The position numbers and the translations under genes were made by a program. 64,000 nucleotides of DNA from Polytrichum commune (Eukaryota; Streptophyta; Polytrichopsida; Polytrichales; Polytrichaceae), in NCBI GenBank assembly GCA_950295325.1, contig OX485805.1:11840501-11904500 (forward strand), given 5' to 3'. This document shows, piece by piece, positions 50,991-63,700 of this stretch. Position 1 is the first letter of the stretch. The number at the start of each line of letters is the position of its first letter. The notes under the pieces were generated by a model, which was given only the letters and a program-made list of their open reading frames with translations, did no database searches and was not told where the DNA came from.

Positions 50991-51269
50991 ATGGCGTTTT
51001 TGGGTGATCATTCGGCAGGGAAGTACACTCTGTTCCATTCTAGGCCGCATAGCGGCAGCAGGGGAAGCTCTGGAATGTTACGATCCAGAAGTCCTGTTCG
51101 TGCTCCGTTGGAGTGGCTCCACCGTGCTTTTTCAAGCTCAGCTGTTGTTCCTCTGTCGGAGAGTCCAAGTCGGGAGCTGAGGATGAGGTCGGCTGCGAAA
51201 GCCAGAAGGGGCAGCGAAGCTTCCAAGAAGCACAAAAAATCACATCATGTGTCGAAGAAATGGTGGTGA
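50991..51269 (+). CDS. Possible small basic protein, 92 aa
   Basis: I do not recognise this protein. The start CCAATGGCG fits the plant translation context better than the ATG fifteen bases upstream in the same frame. It begins MAFLGDHSAGKY, is rich in Ser and Arg, contains the non-polar stretch LEWLHRAF and ends with a Lys/His-rich tail. The sequence upstream (50200-50990) is richer in GC than its surroundings and could be promoter and leader, which supports a transcription unit. No introns or known motif were seen. It could also be a chance ORF. Confidence 0.4.
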   Translation: MAFLGDHSAGKYTLFHSRPHSGSRGSSGMLRSRSPVRAPLEWLHRAFSSSAVVPLSESPSRELRMRSAAKARRGSEASKKHKKSHHVSKKWW

Positions 51270-52323
51270 TGGTTTTGTTGCATTCGCATCACTATTGCGG
51301 GTCGACAATGGATCATTCCTGGCGACTTACTGGATTATTCATAAGTCTGATGTTCTTGGTGAAGGCAACAGGCACTTCCTATGATGTCATTGAATGCGAA
51401 TCTTGCAGGCAATACAGGAATGCTTGCAAGGGTTGAAACTTGGAAGGTGATTGTCACGTATCTTAGACACCTGTTTTGACCATCTCCTAAAAGTATGCCA
51501 TGCATTACAAGCGGGGCGGTTCGTTTCGTTACGTCATGGACAGAAATGCAAGAACGCATTTATTGATTGGGATGAGCGGACGAGCAAGCGCAAGGAATCA
51601 TCAGCATGGGTTCTCCTGAAGTGCATCTGCTAGCTGAAGCTGTGGAGGGAGATTCATACCTCGACTGGTCTATGTGATTCAAGTGCAACATGTATATCAT
51701 GTATCTTGCGAGCGGGGGCAGAGTGACCGGAGAGTAGATGGAATTGGCAAAACTCGTGCCGAATCACATCCATCGGTTCAACTAATCTTTAGCAATTAGA
51801 GTTGAAAAGTATAAGCTAGTGCACTACTTTGCAACTTGTATATAAGCTAGTGATGTGTGGAACTAATTCCATGCAAAGTAGACTAAACCTCATTCTTTTA
51901 CAAATACGGATTCTTGATACGGTTGAAACCCAACCACTCTGAATGTGCTACAATTATATCTCATAAAAATGATACTTTTCCTTGCACAAGCTGGGGTGTG
52001 AACTTTTCTGTTGCCTTGACATGGCGTGTGGAAGCTGAACTGACTAATGTTTTTCCTTTTGCACAATGTGCGCCATCAAGCATGTATTGAGTTTATGGTT
52101 TGTACTTGGATTTTTCTATCTAGTTCGTTCTGGCGACGCTTGTTTGTAATGTCTACGTGTTGAATGGTACGTAACCCATAACTTTCTGCCCATGTTGGTG
52201 AATTGATCGTGGGCAGAAAATTATGATACACATGGTTATTTGTTTATTCGTCGTATGATGTGGATGCAGCTTCCCCAACTATGTGTATGTAATTAGATAT
52301 CTATCAGTTTATTTGAGGTTCGT

Positions 52324-52650
52324 GTTGTTCTGCTTGAAGTGTGGAGCGCAGTAAAGGTTCACGTGAGTTTTGGTTGTTGAAGTTTCTCCTGTTCAGCATG
52401 CTCTGGAATTTCTGGTGTTGGACAGCTTCAATTTTTCAAATCGTTTCTTGCAATCTTGGCAATCCACCCCAACATGTTGAACATCATGTTGTTCGGCTTG
52501 AAGTGTGAAGCACAGTAAAACTTCACGTGAGTTTTGGTTGTTGAAGTTTCTTTTGTTCAGCATGATCTGGAATTTCTGGTGTTGCACAGCTTCAATTTTA
52601 CAATCATTTCTTGCACTCTTGACAATCCACCTAACTCTAAGTTGTTGCAC
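52324..52650. repeat. 164-bp tandem duplication, two copies
   Basis: The blocks GTTGTTCTGCTTGAAGTG (52324) and GTTGTTCGGCTTGAAGTG (52488) start two copies that stay alignable for about 160 bases, including GAGTTTTGGTTGTTGAAG and CTGGAATTTCTGGTGTTG. They may lie in the 3' region of whatever is transcribed from about 51 kb. Confidence 0.85.
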
Positions 52651-53331
52651 ACGAAAGTTGTCAACCGATCGACACAGTGAAATCTTCGTCCCCCCAGTGT
52701 GGACTTCTGGCCTCTCAAATTTCAAAAGGTTGTGTCAAGACAAAAGTGAAAATTTTCTTCTCGAACAGCATGGTTCCTTTCACTTTCTAAAGTGAAAATG
52801 GAGTCTAAAGTTTGGACCGAGTTGAAGACCATCACCTTTTCATAGACAAATTATGTGGCACATGTCAATGATAAATTTTGGGAGTTTAGGGTGATCTTGC
52901 TGCTTGGACGGCTTTTGTACTTGCAACAATCTAGACTCTCAGATTGTAACACAATAGACTTTCAACTTGTCGACTTGCTGGGTCCTGAGCATCTGGAATC
53001 CTCTTTATGAATCTAGAATATGAAGTTAGACTTAGATGATTACTCCACAATTTTAGATTGAACTGGACAATTATCTTTGGTTGCAGTCGGATAGGAGCTC
53101 GATCTACATGTTATGCAATATGTGACTAATATGCCTTTTACTCTAATACTATATTCTAGCTTTTAGGAAAATCTCCAAAGCCTCATAGTAACTTTGTTGA
53201 GAACATCAAGGAATACTTAGTCAAGAATTTTAAGACTTTTTATCCTTACGATGCTAACTTTTAGGATGCTCACACATACTAGTGGTGGGCAGCAATGAAC
53301 AGGCGAACTCCGTTCACTACTGCCAGTAAGT

Positions 53332-53557
53332 GTGGGCAAGAACCAATGGTTAGTTACAAATGAACTGGTTGAGTTTGAGAAACAACCCGGTTGAAGTTCG
53401 AGACTTAGGGATAATTTTGTATCTTAAGTTACAAAGATGAACTCGTGAATTTTATACCTCAAATTATTAAAGAAAAACCCAAAAGTTCACGCAACATGTA
53501 ACCAATCGGACTTAGAAAGAATAGAATTTTAACCGACCATGGCAAGAAAATCTCCAT
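53332..53557. repeat. Dispersed AACCGGTT-rich element, copy 2
   Basis: Shares GAGTTTGAGAAACAAC, GGTTGAAGTTCGAGACTTA and CATGTAACCAATCGGACTT-like blocks, in order, with the copies at 41185 and 56474. The ends are decayed. Confidence 0.7.
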
Positions 53558-56473
53558 GGAAACCTACTTATAGAGGGATATGAATTCGTGGCCTATATGT
53601 AAACTTGCTCATTGCAAAGGTTAAAATGTAGTGAATTATCTCGTGCGAAAGTACCTCGCGCATTAGCGAATGAGCGAGTGGCATGACTGATGTGCCCAAT
53701 CGATGCCACTGTTGTAAAGTGAGTTGTTCGACCCTACTAGTGGGAGTCACCAATTGGCCTCACCACCGGCAGGTATGGGGAGGCTATTAGGCAATCTCAA
53801 TTTCTTTGCAGTCATTTCGCTGGTTCTTTGTCCTCTCCCAATTTGCCTCGAATGGTTCTTAAGGATGTGTTTCCATTGATGAGTAGAAACAAAAAGTTGA
53901 TGTCACCTTGATACGACCTTCACTCTAGTAGGTAAATAAACAATTGATTTTGTGTAGTTGGTCTCCCATGCTAACTAGAGTGGTTTTTTGACTTGTCATG
54001 GGCACCCTCTCAATTCATCACCAAGTGATTGCAAGACGATTAATGTGGATCGGTGGTGAATAATGCCAACTACACTAAATCATTTTAACTTGTAAGTGTG
54101 AATTTTTAAAGCCATAAGTGAACCTTCAACTTTTCTCTTTGTAATATTCCTATTACAAGGTGAAAGGGGTTGAAGTCTTATCCATAATTGCTATTCATAT
54201 GGAAAATGTAACGTGTGGCATAGATTATGGACGACATCAACAATCCGCTTCACAATGAAGATTCGCCCTAAAAAGTACCAAACTTCTCAATTTGTCCCTA
54301 GCCTTTGCCCCCATGGTGTAAAAGCTTATTGAACCATATACTACAAGCACATGAGTCCAAAGAAACACATCATGTGTTGATGAAAATTGTCCTACGTCAC
54401 ATATTTTTTGTTGTTGTTATATATCTACAATTGTGGTAGATTCATATATTTCTTTCACTGATGCAAGACGATCGTCTAGGACTCATATGTCAATGGTGGC
54501 AACTCGCTTTTTAGACCGCTTGGTTGTGGTTTCCTCTTGACCACACAAACACTAGGACCTTGTAATATATGGATGGAGGCTTTTAGAAATTTAAATTATC
54601 ATATGATTGATGATGGTGACATCAACACCCTAACATATTGCCCAATATTAACCATGAGAATGTCCACCTTTTGAACACCATGTTTTCATGTTGGTTTTGG
54701 ATCACCTACCAATAACAAATTTTGAATTGTTATAACTTAAATCATATGGAACTCAAGTAAGACACACTTTGGTGTGTTAGAACCCCCTTTCCATTGCTAC
54801 TTAACACTGCTTAAGGTTTTTTTGAACATAACAAGAATATCTATCCCAAGCACTTACAGTAACAGTTTTATCACCTCCACCTCGCATTCAACATGACACT
54901 TCAATGAAACAAACACATGAAACAGGACACACAACCCTTATTTGATTGCTTTTCTTAACCAAACACTTATACTCAAATGGTACGTGGTTAGGTGTGACTC
55001 CAAGAACGGACACCAAACAAACATGTGTTTAAGAAGAATCGGAATACGTGCTTAAGATATAAAAACTATTATAGGCTTAATTGTAAACATAAACGTGATT
55101 ACCTATACGACCATTTCATGAGCACACAAATCTTCACTTTGATAAATGAATAGTTTACTCATATGAGCTCCAAAAATGATAGAAAAAGTGGCTATGACCT
55201 TGGCTCGGTTTTGCGAATGATCTTGTACTAATTGCACGCTTCATGTTGTAAGAAAGTGGGCTAGCCCAAAAATAGTAACCGTTTAAAGACCCATCCTACC
55301 TGATTTAGTATCCGGAGTTTGTAAGTATAGTGCCTTACAATACATACAAGCCTTTGGTTTACAGTTGGCAACTTGGCTGTGTACGTGACCTCCTCACTGT
55401 CTTTGATAGTTGGAGGTGAGCTGGGCTGATGGGATATAACATAAGGCAAGTAGCTGTAGTATTCATCCAGCAAGTCCTCCACTGGCTGGCCAGGTCATGT
55501 TCCGAGTACCATATACCTCTATTTTTACAAACAATATACATATTTGTAAAGTCCCTCAACGAGAGACAAAGCCGTGCGTTGGACCCTTCTTTGAGAAACG
55601 TTTACATTTCTATTTTAGAGCTTGTTAGCTTGTCTGTACATGAGCTTATTTGTGAAAGTTGGGTGAAATTTTTGGGACCGTCTCTTTTCATTTTCAAAAT
55701 TTGAGAGGATTTTAGGTCTAAACTAGGTTATGTGCATACGACTTGTTATTCTAAATATTAGATCGGCATTATGCAAGGTTACCTTGGTCCACCCATCCTA
55801 GTAGGACAAGTTAGAAAGTTGGTTTTTAACAGCCCGCCATGAGTCTTTGTGCATGGTATTTGAAGCATTAAGAAAATTTTAAGCGATTTTATGTTAGCTC
55901 TCTTGAACGCATGGTTTGGGACTAAATCCATGGTTGCATATGCTAAACTCTACAAATAATGATAATGATACCATGGTGGGTGTATTATTGAGGAGGAGGC
56001 TCATACCCCGGGCACACTAGGTGGACCCCTTGCAGCCAACCAACCCTCCCTCCACTTTGGGACCTTGTCCCATGCTCCCTAGTTGGTTGCCCCCAGTTGC
56101 GGAGGGCTCCAAATTGGGCGGACTAGCTGGGGGGGGGGGCGTTGGTCTGCCTGGTGTCGCTGGACTATCAATATTTGGACGTGGAGGGAGAACGTGAATT
56201 TGTGTGTACAACCATACTTGTTATCCATCCAACATAAAAATCTTGACCTCCTATAGGTTTGTTGGGTTGGGGTGAACCAAAGGTTCAGACATCCAACAAG
56301 GAACGAGCGTATGGTTGGTTCGCCCAAATCGGTTTGTTGCTGCTTCATCTCAATCGACCTTGAATAAACTAATTCGGGATCTCCGATGTCAAATCAACAC
56401 AAAAAGTAACCTCCAGGCTCCATACTATCTCAAAGCTTTTATGTTGGATGAATGAGAGGTCGTTTGCATCAAT

Positions 56474-56693
56474 GATCGGGGAGAACTGGAAGTCAGTTAC
56501 AAATGAACCGGTTGAGTTTGAAAAATAACCAGTCGAAGGTCAAGACTGCAGGAAAAATGCCGATCATTTAGGAAGAATCTATAGAATAATATACCCACTT
56601 TAATAAAGGAAGGCCGGAGGATGTCAACATGTAACCGGTTGGACTTGCAAACACTAGGATCTCAACCGATTATGCCCAAAAATCTCCCCGATC
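56474..56693. mobile_element. Dispersed AACCGGTT-rich element, copy 3, with intact inverted ends
   Basis: This copy starts GATCGGGGAGA and ends TCTCCCCGATC, a perfect 11-base inverted repeat around 220 bp. The two related copies at 41185 and 53332 have lost clear ends. It is non-coding and probably a MITE; the superfamily is not determined. Confidence 0.75.
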
Positions 56694-56877
56694 ACTTGCT
56701 TGCATAAGATGGTTCCTCTCTCCCTGTGACGTGCATGATTCATGTTCAATGTAGCTATTCATGCACGGAATATCTACCATATTAGCATGTGTTGCACCGC
56801 TAATCAATGCGTTCTTTAATTACACTCATGCACTTCTTTGAATAGTAGGCAGTGATAATAGAACCCAGTTAAATAAC

Positions 56878-57342
56878 CATTGTGCCCTTGAGGTGATTCT
56901 CAATGACACTCTGGTTGTTGCCTGGCCGATATGTTACTTGACCGAGGTAGTACTCTTAACGTCGCCACAGTGGATGCCACCTGTCAAATTTGCACCTATC
57001 ACACTGGCCAAGCAAACTATTTATATCGAGGATCCATGGATGTGGCTAAAACCAACTATCAACGGGCCACTGTTTGGTTAAACCTTTAGGGCCGCTTGGT
57101 TAAACTAAGGTAGAAATACCATAACCCATGAAAATAAGGTGATTCACATTGAAGATGTGGTCTTACAATCATGAGATAGTTTTCCAAGATAGACGAGAAG
57201 GATTCATGGAGAATGCAAGTTGTTTCATATTATTTTGTCTTGTACAAAAAATTCTACGATTTTTCAAAGTGGAAAGTTGTCAAACCCCCTACTCGTTCAC
57301 TAGATTCTCCTTACACCGAACATGGTAATTTGCATTTCCATA
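56878..57342. repeat. 465-bp direct repeat, left copy
   Basis: Nearly identical to 58222-58686 with a constant offset of 1,344 bases, so there is little or no net indel. The shared part starts CATTGTGCCCTTGAGGTGAT. An inner TG...CA pair could mark LTR ends, but the flanks show no target duplication and no primer-binding site follows, so a local segmental duplication is equally possible. Confidence 0.88.
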
Positions 57343-58221
57343 CATTATATCACAAAGAATGATTCCATGTGATCATGCCCCATAAATCTCTACAAGTCTT
57401 ATCTCCCCATTCAATGGTGGCTTGCAGTTTGAAAGCTAGAAATTCACGCTCACAAGCCATCACATCAACGAAGAAGGGAAATTTTGAACTTTCTTGGTAG
57501 CGATCATGCCCATAGTGTGCCCATAGTGTCTCCAAATCGTTGTGAGAGATTCAAGAGATCCAGGAGATGAACATTGGTTCTGCACAAGTTTGTTTCCTAC
57601 TCTTCAAGACTTATCTACAAGATTTCAAGAGATTCACGACCTCTGAAATAGATGTCTCCAACTGTATCGCAGTGGATCGCCGCACCGAACTGGAGCTCCG
57701 AAACAAATGTCTCCAACTAGATCGCAGGTGGATCGCCGCAGGTGGATGCAGAAACAAACACAAGCGAAAGAGCACAAAGAGAAATCCCAGTAGAGGAGTG
57801 AGAGGAGTGATATACTTTGCACAAGGGACTCAAACTCCTTATACTTGTGAGAGAGGGTATTTGGGTGCTTAGAGCCTCAAAACCCTAATAAGCCCAGTGA
57901 ACGGAACCAACCCTAAATTAATTAGCCTCCATGGTTCTTGACCTTATGAGTCATGACTCTAGTATTACCCTAGTAGAAATTTCCGCCCTATCCCTAGTCC
58001 CTTCGGCTACTTGCCTAAAATTTAAAAATTGGTTCGGTAAACATCCTAAAATATGATGCCTCAACCGGCTATATTACCGATCTTTTCTCATTTGAACCGG
58101 CCAATTTTTGACCTTCACAATTTTAAGTCAGTACCTCGTCCGAATCATTGCGAACTCATTCGGAAATCTCCAAAAAAATTCAGCTAGCTCGTAACTAAAG
58201 TTCGGTACTCCCCGTTCATTG

Positions 58222-58686
58222 CATTGTGCCCTTGAGGTGATTCTCAAGGACACTCTGGTTGTTGCCTGGCCGATATGTTACTTGACCGAGGTAGTACTCT
58301 TAACGTCGCCACAGTGGATGCCACCTGTCAAATTTGCACCTATCACACTGGCCAAGCAAACTATTTGTATCGAGGATCCATGGATGTGGCTAAAACCAAC
58401 TATCAACGGGCCACTGCTTGGTTAAACCTTTAGGGCCGCTTCGTTAAACTAACGTAGAAATACCATAACCCGTGAAAATAAGGTGATTCGCATTGAAGAT
58501 GTGGTCTTATGATCATGAGATAGTTTTCCAAGATAGACGAGAATAATTCATGAAGAATGCAAGATGTTTCATATTATTTTGTCGTGTACAAAAAAAATTA
58601 CAATTTTTCAAAGTGGAAAGTTATCAAACCCCCTACTTGTTCACTAGATTCTCCCTACACCGAACATGGTAATCTGCATTTCCATA
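58222..58686. repeat. 465-bp direct repeat, right copy
   Basis: Second copy of the sequence at 56878-57342 in the same orientation. The 879 bases between the copies (57343-58221) contain no recognisable coding region. Confidence 0.88.
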
Positions 58687-58761
58687 TAGAACATCACCTA
58701 TATAAACTGGTTAGTTCATGAGTACATCAAACTTGACTCCCATTGGTTATAGTAAGTGTAC

Positions 58762-59130
58762 TTGGCACCACGGGCCTTGGCTTGGTGGTTAGGGCTCATG
58801 ACCCCCAATGAGGAGGTTGTGGGTTCTACTCCCCATGCCGGCGTGGTGCTCACCACCTTAGTCCACCCAACTATGGTGGGGGGTCCTTGGACCTTGTTGT
58901 ATGGGTACCTCAAAGCCCTTTGGGGGGATACCATGTCCGGTATCTTCAAGGCACTAGTGACTAGCTAGGAACTTGTATAGTGTGTCACTATAGTGTCCAT
59001 CCTCGAAAGGGGAGAGTAGTATTTGTCCCAATGTCCCCTTGCCAAGTGGGCACCGGGTCATTGGCATTATGAACATGCACTTTATTCACGCCGGCCCCTT
59101 GCTTGAAAGGGGTTGGAGTTTCTATCTATC
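58762..59130 (+). mobile_element. tRNA-derived SINE with 12-bp target duplications
   Basis: The 369-bp element is flanked by perfect copies of TAGTAAGTGTAC at 58750-58761 and 59131-59142. Its head has RNA polymerase III promoter boxes: an A-box-like TTGGCTTGGTGGTT (58777-58790) and a B-box-like GGTTCTACTCC (58822-58832, consensus GGTTCGANTCC), spaced as in a tRNA. The 3' end is TTTCTATCTATC, a short simple repeat and not poly-A. Perfect duplications suggest fairly recent insertion. Confidence 0.85.
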
Positions 59131-59595
59131 TAGTAAGTGTACGCGCATTGACCTGGTGGCCTCGCCATGATCGGTTTTAGAAATGGCACTTCTGTCATGG
59201 GCTAAGCCCAGTTAGAAGCTCGGATGTACACTCGCTAGTCTAAGATAACTTCAGTTCAAAGATAGAAGTAGTCTAAGATAGATAGCTTCAGTTCAAAGAT
59301 AGAACTTGAAGTTAGAGCTAGACAGAGATTGATATATAAGTAAACACTTATTCATTGTAAACTTAATTTCTGGATCAATGTTAAATTTTACTCAGTAGTA
59401 TATGTTTGTTTTGACATCTATACTCTTACATAATCCAAAAATTCTCTCTTTGAAGGGGCTTAATCCACCCTTGTTTTTCAAACGGCAAAACTTGGACGAG
59501 TTGATTGAGGACTTTATCCACCCTCGTAGTAACGATAGGAGACGACTACAGAACTAGGACGCAAAGGAAAGCTTTGCGAAGCTTCAAGACGTTGG

Positions 59596-60506
59596 TTGAG
59601 GCATGTCTACTTTTTGGAGATGGGGGACAATGCGATTTTCAACGAGGAGATTTTGCAGCAGCAACAAGAAGAATATATGGAGGAGGACTATCGACGGGAA
59701 ATTATGAGGTTGCGTTCAGAACTTGCTGCTTCACAACAAGTTGAAAAGCAATTGGGAGGTCCATCTTCGTCACAGATGATGCCGCAATCTTTGCAACAAC
59801 AGCAGTATGGAGTTACTGCTCCTGCGTTGCGTAAACGATTACCGGACATCTCGAAGCTGATAACAAACTTCGAATTGATGGGGCAGTACTTGGGACACCC
59901 CAAGACCAAGCGGCGTATTTGTTCTCTAGGATGGAGGCAAAAACGCAATTGATGGTAGTATCATTCTACCAAAACCAACCGGGTTGTGATGCAAGAACTT
60001 TTGTTCAGCATCTTGACAACGTTTTCATCGACCCAAATGCAGCGGCGCGGGCGTTGAATAGGCTTCAGGCGATGAAGCAAGGCAGAGAACCGTTTGCAAC
60101 GTTTTTGTCCAAGTTTGAGAAAGAGCTTGGTGAAAGTCAACTTACCATGGTTCTTGACATGGTGAAAATTGGATATCTTCGAGGAGCTTTCAACGTGGAG
60201 ATGCAACGCGCGATGATCGGGCCCGTCACGTATGATTACTACGACACTTTTGTGCAGGCTTTGTTGGCAGTTGGTTCTCAACTCGATTGCCTTCAGTATC
60301 ATAAAGGTCGTGCATCTCCGATGGCAACAACAAATCGCGTGTGGCCCGATGGAGATGAGATGGATTGGACGTCTACCGTTCAAGTAGGAAAGCTTCGAAG
60401 ACGCCTGACGCCAGATGAACAAGAGAAGTGCCGACAAGAAGGTCGATGTTTTTTATGTTTGAAGCTTGGCCACGAGGAATGCTATTTTGTGAGCAGTGAG
60501 CGATAA
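59596..60506 (+). pseudogene. Ty3-type retrotransposon gag remnant, frameshifted
   Basis: The N-terminal part (59596-59952) starts MGDNAIFNEE, has Gln-rich and coiled-coil character and ends in the conserved run up to LPDISKLITNFELMGQYLG. The sequence then continues naturally in another frame (GTPQDQAAYLFSRMEAKTQL, 59891 onward) to 60506, so one base has been lost or gained near 59890. The second part has the gag core (LSKFEKELGE) and a zinc knuckle CFLCLKLGHEEC that is two residues short before the last Cys. No protease, reverse transcriptase or integrase follows; the next gene is on the other strand. This is a dead fragment of a Ty3/gypsy-like element. Confidence 0.75.
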
Positions 60507-60714
60507 CTTCTACAGTTTTTAGAAATTTTGTATTGAAAATAAAGCCCTATAATCAGGACTAGAGCAAGAATTTGAGAACTTTTGAGCTCTATGACCGCGG
60601 TTTTCACTGAAAACTTGAAAGTTTTAGAACACAATTTTTATTAAAGGGGCCTATATCCATGATAATTCCTGGGAGCTCAAGATAATTTGCATGATAAAAA
60701 AGGTCGCCATTACT

Positions 60715-63700
60715 TCAATCACTGCTACATAGAGGGCTTGACACTGCTTCTAAATCAAAGTAGCGTAGAACTCGAGGGTCAACATGATTCTTAGGAGTGA
60801 AGAAGGATGTCGAATTCCCAGAGCTACCATGGGCATATGCCAAGGCCATGGCTTCAGCATATACTGGTAAGCCACGAGGACTTGGGGGCGGCGATGGAAA
60901 GTACCAAGTTGAAGGTGGAGTTCGTAGCAGTCTCCCTGAATTTGTTAAACTGCCATGTTCAGAGCAAGATTTAGGGATGGACAAAGGATGGATTACAAGT
61001 AAGAGATAAATAGAAAACAATATCAACCAACGAAGGCGTGGACTTACTCACATATATCGTGCAAAGGGGCATTTGGAATGGCCTTGTCATCATCACTCAG
61101 GTCGCCCACAGTAGAGAAAGTCGAAGCATTTGGAGGTGGAACTGCCAGGGGTTCAAGGACTTCAGAAAAGAACATAGAGTCGCTCTCTAAAGCTAGAATG
61201 TGGCGATTACATGCACGGGCTGCGCGAATAGTAGCTCCTGGAGAAATGGGAAAAATTAGGACATGAAACATGGTATGAAAATTAAAAGTAAAAAGGAAGG
61301 AGAAGTGGGTATGAGGTACCTGTGGAAGCGGTTAGGCCGGCGACAATACCATCTGGAGGAGATAATCCATGCACAAAGAGCTTCATGAGAACATCCGATT
61401 TCTCCTTCGGGCCTCGCCATGGCGAACCATCGCTTTTACGAATCAACTGGGTCTCGGATGTGACAGGATTGAAGAGAACATCATCACACGCTAAGTCCAC
61501 ATGAGGGACTGAAGGGTCTGGAGTGATCGTGAGGATCTTTGGCTGCCTAGCCTCAGAAGTAGGGACAGATCTGACTATAAGAATAGCCTTGAACTTCAAA
61601 GTCTGCTAAGGTAAATCAAATAATCAGCTAAGTCTTAAGAAGAAAAATCGGAAGAGAAGAAAAAACTTAGTTAAAATAGTAGGAAAGAGAGAAGGACAAG
61701 AAACAAACATTTTTGGCTGGCACGAGGGGATTGGCAAGGTGCAAATAATTGATGATGGTCCACTCGTCAAGAACCTTCATCTTGTAATTCTTGAAAAATG
61801 ATGAAATCTCCTTGCGAACCATGAGACTGTCGGGGTAGAAAAGAATGAAGGCTCCATCGTCATGCAAGTAGGAATATGCAAATCTCATGGTCACTTTAAG
61901 AAAAGTATCGGAGTACTCATTCCAAGGTGGGATCTGAGATGGGGGATTAGAAACTCCAGGAACTCTCTGCCCGTCAGGGTACTCAGCAATAAGCAAGTCC
62001 ACTGCAGGTTTCTAAATGAGTTTGCCATCAAAGTAGAAGTGGCGTCCAGTGCCAACCTAAACCGGAGAGGAATGTAAGTCCTGGGAATTCCGAGCTAGAA
62101 CTTGACATTGAAAAAATACCACAAAAATCCAACTACCAACCTACAACATGACATTGAAAAAATGAAAGCAATACTGTAGTGAATTGGAAAATTAGGGGGA
62201 GACCTTGTTAAGAAAGTAAACAATGTCTTCGTAGTTGGTGCTGAACTTTCCAGTGATTGTCTTTTCCTCCACAATACGAACAAAAGAATCATTCACAAGA
62301 AGTTGCTGAGAAGTATATGCGGTTGACAATGCAACAACCTTCACCTTTATGGGATGACGCTTAGGGGGAGACAAGAACATGGTGGCAGTACTGGACTCCG
62401 GGACATCAACTTTCTGGCGCTTCGTAATTGGCTTTGCTAGAAGTACTGAAGGACTCGGTGGTGATGCAGGAAGTCTAGATGCACTTGAAGCAAGTGCAGC
62501 ATCTGCTGCAGAGAAGAGGGGCGGCGTCCCAACTGGGGAAGTGGCCCTCTGAACCTGATCAGAAATGGGAGCCTTCTTCTGCCTCGGTTGCCTCTTGGAT
62601 TTTGAGGCCGGCCGTTGACTGGCAAACACCTCAAGCGGAGTGTCGACGGTATCCGAGGGAATCCCAGTTCGAAGGGAAGGTGGTTGGATGGAGTCTCGAA
62701 GAACAATCTCAAACGAAAGGGCCTTCGAAGCTGGGCAGTCAAGATACCACCCACATCGCTCCCAGTGCACAGAATCCCATGATTTTATGATCCCCTCAGT
62801 GAGCATGAAATCCTCACTATCTCTCTCCAAGAAATTAACAAAGAAGGGAGGGGATCTAGAGATAGCCTTGGAGGGGAAGAGGACATATTTGAAGTACCGG
62901 TACAGGACACGGTGTAATGCTGGCTTGAACAAGTACTACTTGTCGATAGTGTTGTTCTTGTTCACTTCTTTCTCTACTGCGAATTCGCGGAAGAATGCCG
63001 TGTCCCATAATGATATGCGAATCTGCTCAATATAATAAAAAAAGGTTGGAATTGGATCCCGGCCATCAGGTTGATAGTTGATGGTGGTCTTTTGATCACG
63101 CAGGACACCATCGAGAAGCTTTTGTGCTTCCACTGCCAACTACATAGCACGACAGAGGAGTTATGAACAACGAAGATAACAAATTTGCAATGGCCTAGCA
63201 ATGAAAGTTCAAAAGCAAAAAAACAATTTTTGAGAACTCAACAAAGAGGGCAGGTGGAGAATCACATACTTGAGCCCACCATGTTGCCTTATTCAACCAA
63301 GTGTAAAAGGCGTCATCGTTGAAACCTTGCTTGGGGAATTTCAATTGCACCCGAAGACTTGGAGGCTGATTCCAGCGCTCAAGCCAAAGTACCTTCATGG
63401 AAGGATCCATGGCAGACACAGCCAACATCCACAACTTCTCTAACTTCATCTCAACACCGTCATCACGACACTCATAATGAGTCTTCACTTCGGCAAGAAA
63501 AGCATGAGTGTTCTGAAGATCAGCAATTGGTAAGATCTTCTTCAACTCACTATTGAAATGCACCTTGGCACGTGTAACCGCCTTGTCAACGATGTCATCA
63601 ACGCGTTGAGATGTCCAGTCCTTAGGATTTGGATATCGATCATAAAATTTCCGCTCTGCAGATGCAACAACCACTCCAATTTCTTGCTGAGACATTTGAA

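Larger units (their letters stand above)
51270..56473. other. Intergenic DNA with scattered repeats
   Basis: It holds the 164-bp tandem duplication and a dispersed-repeat copy, annotated separately. A poly-G run lies near 56131-56140. No coding exon with domain character was found. Confidence 0.4.

Noticed and set aside
56878-58686. LTR retrotransposon called from the direct repeats
   Set aside because: No target duplication, primer-binding site or coding interior was found, so only the repeats are reported.
58777-58832. Stand-alone tRNA gene
   Set aside because: Only the promoter boxes resemble a tRNA; the sequence lies at the head of a 369-bp unit with target duplications, so a SINE fits better.
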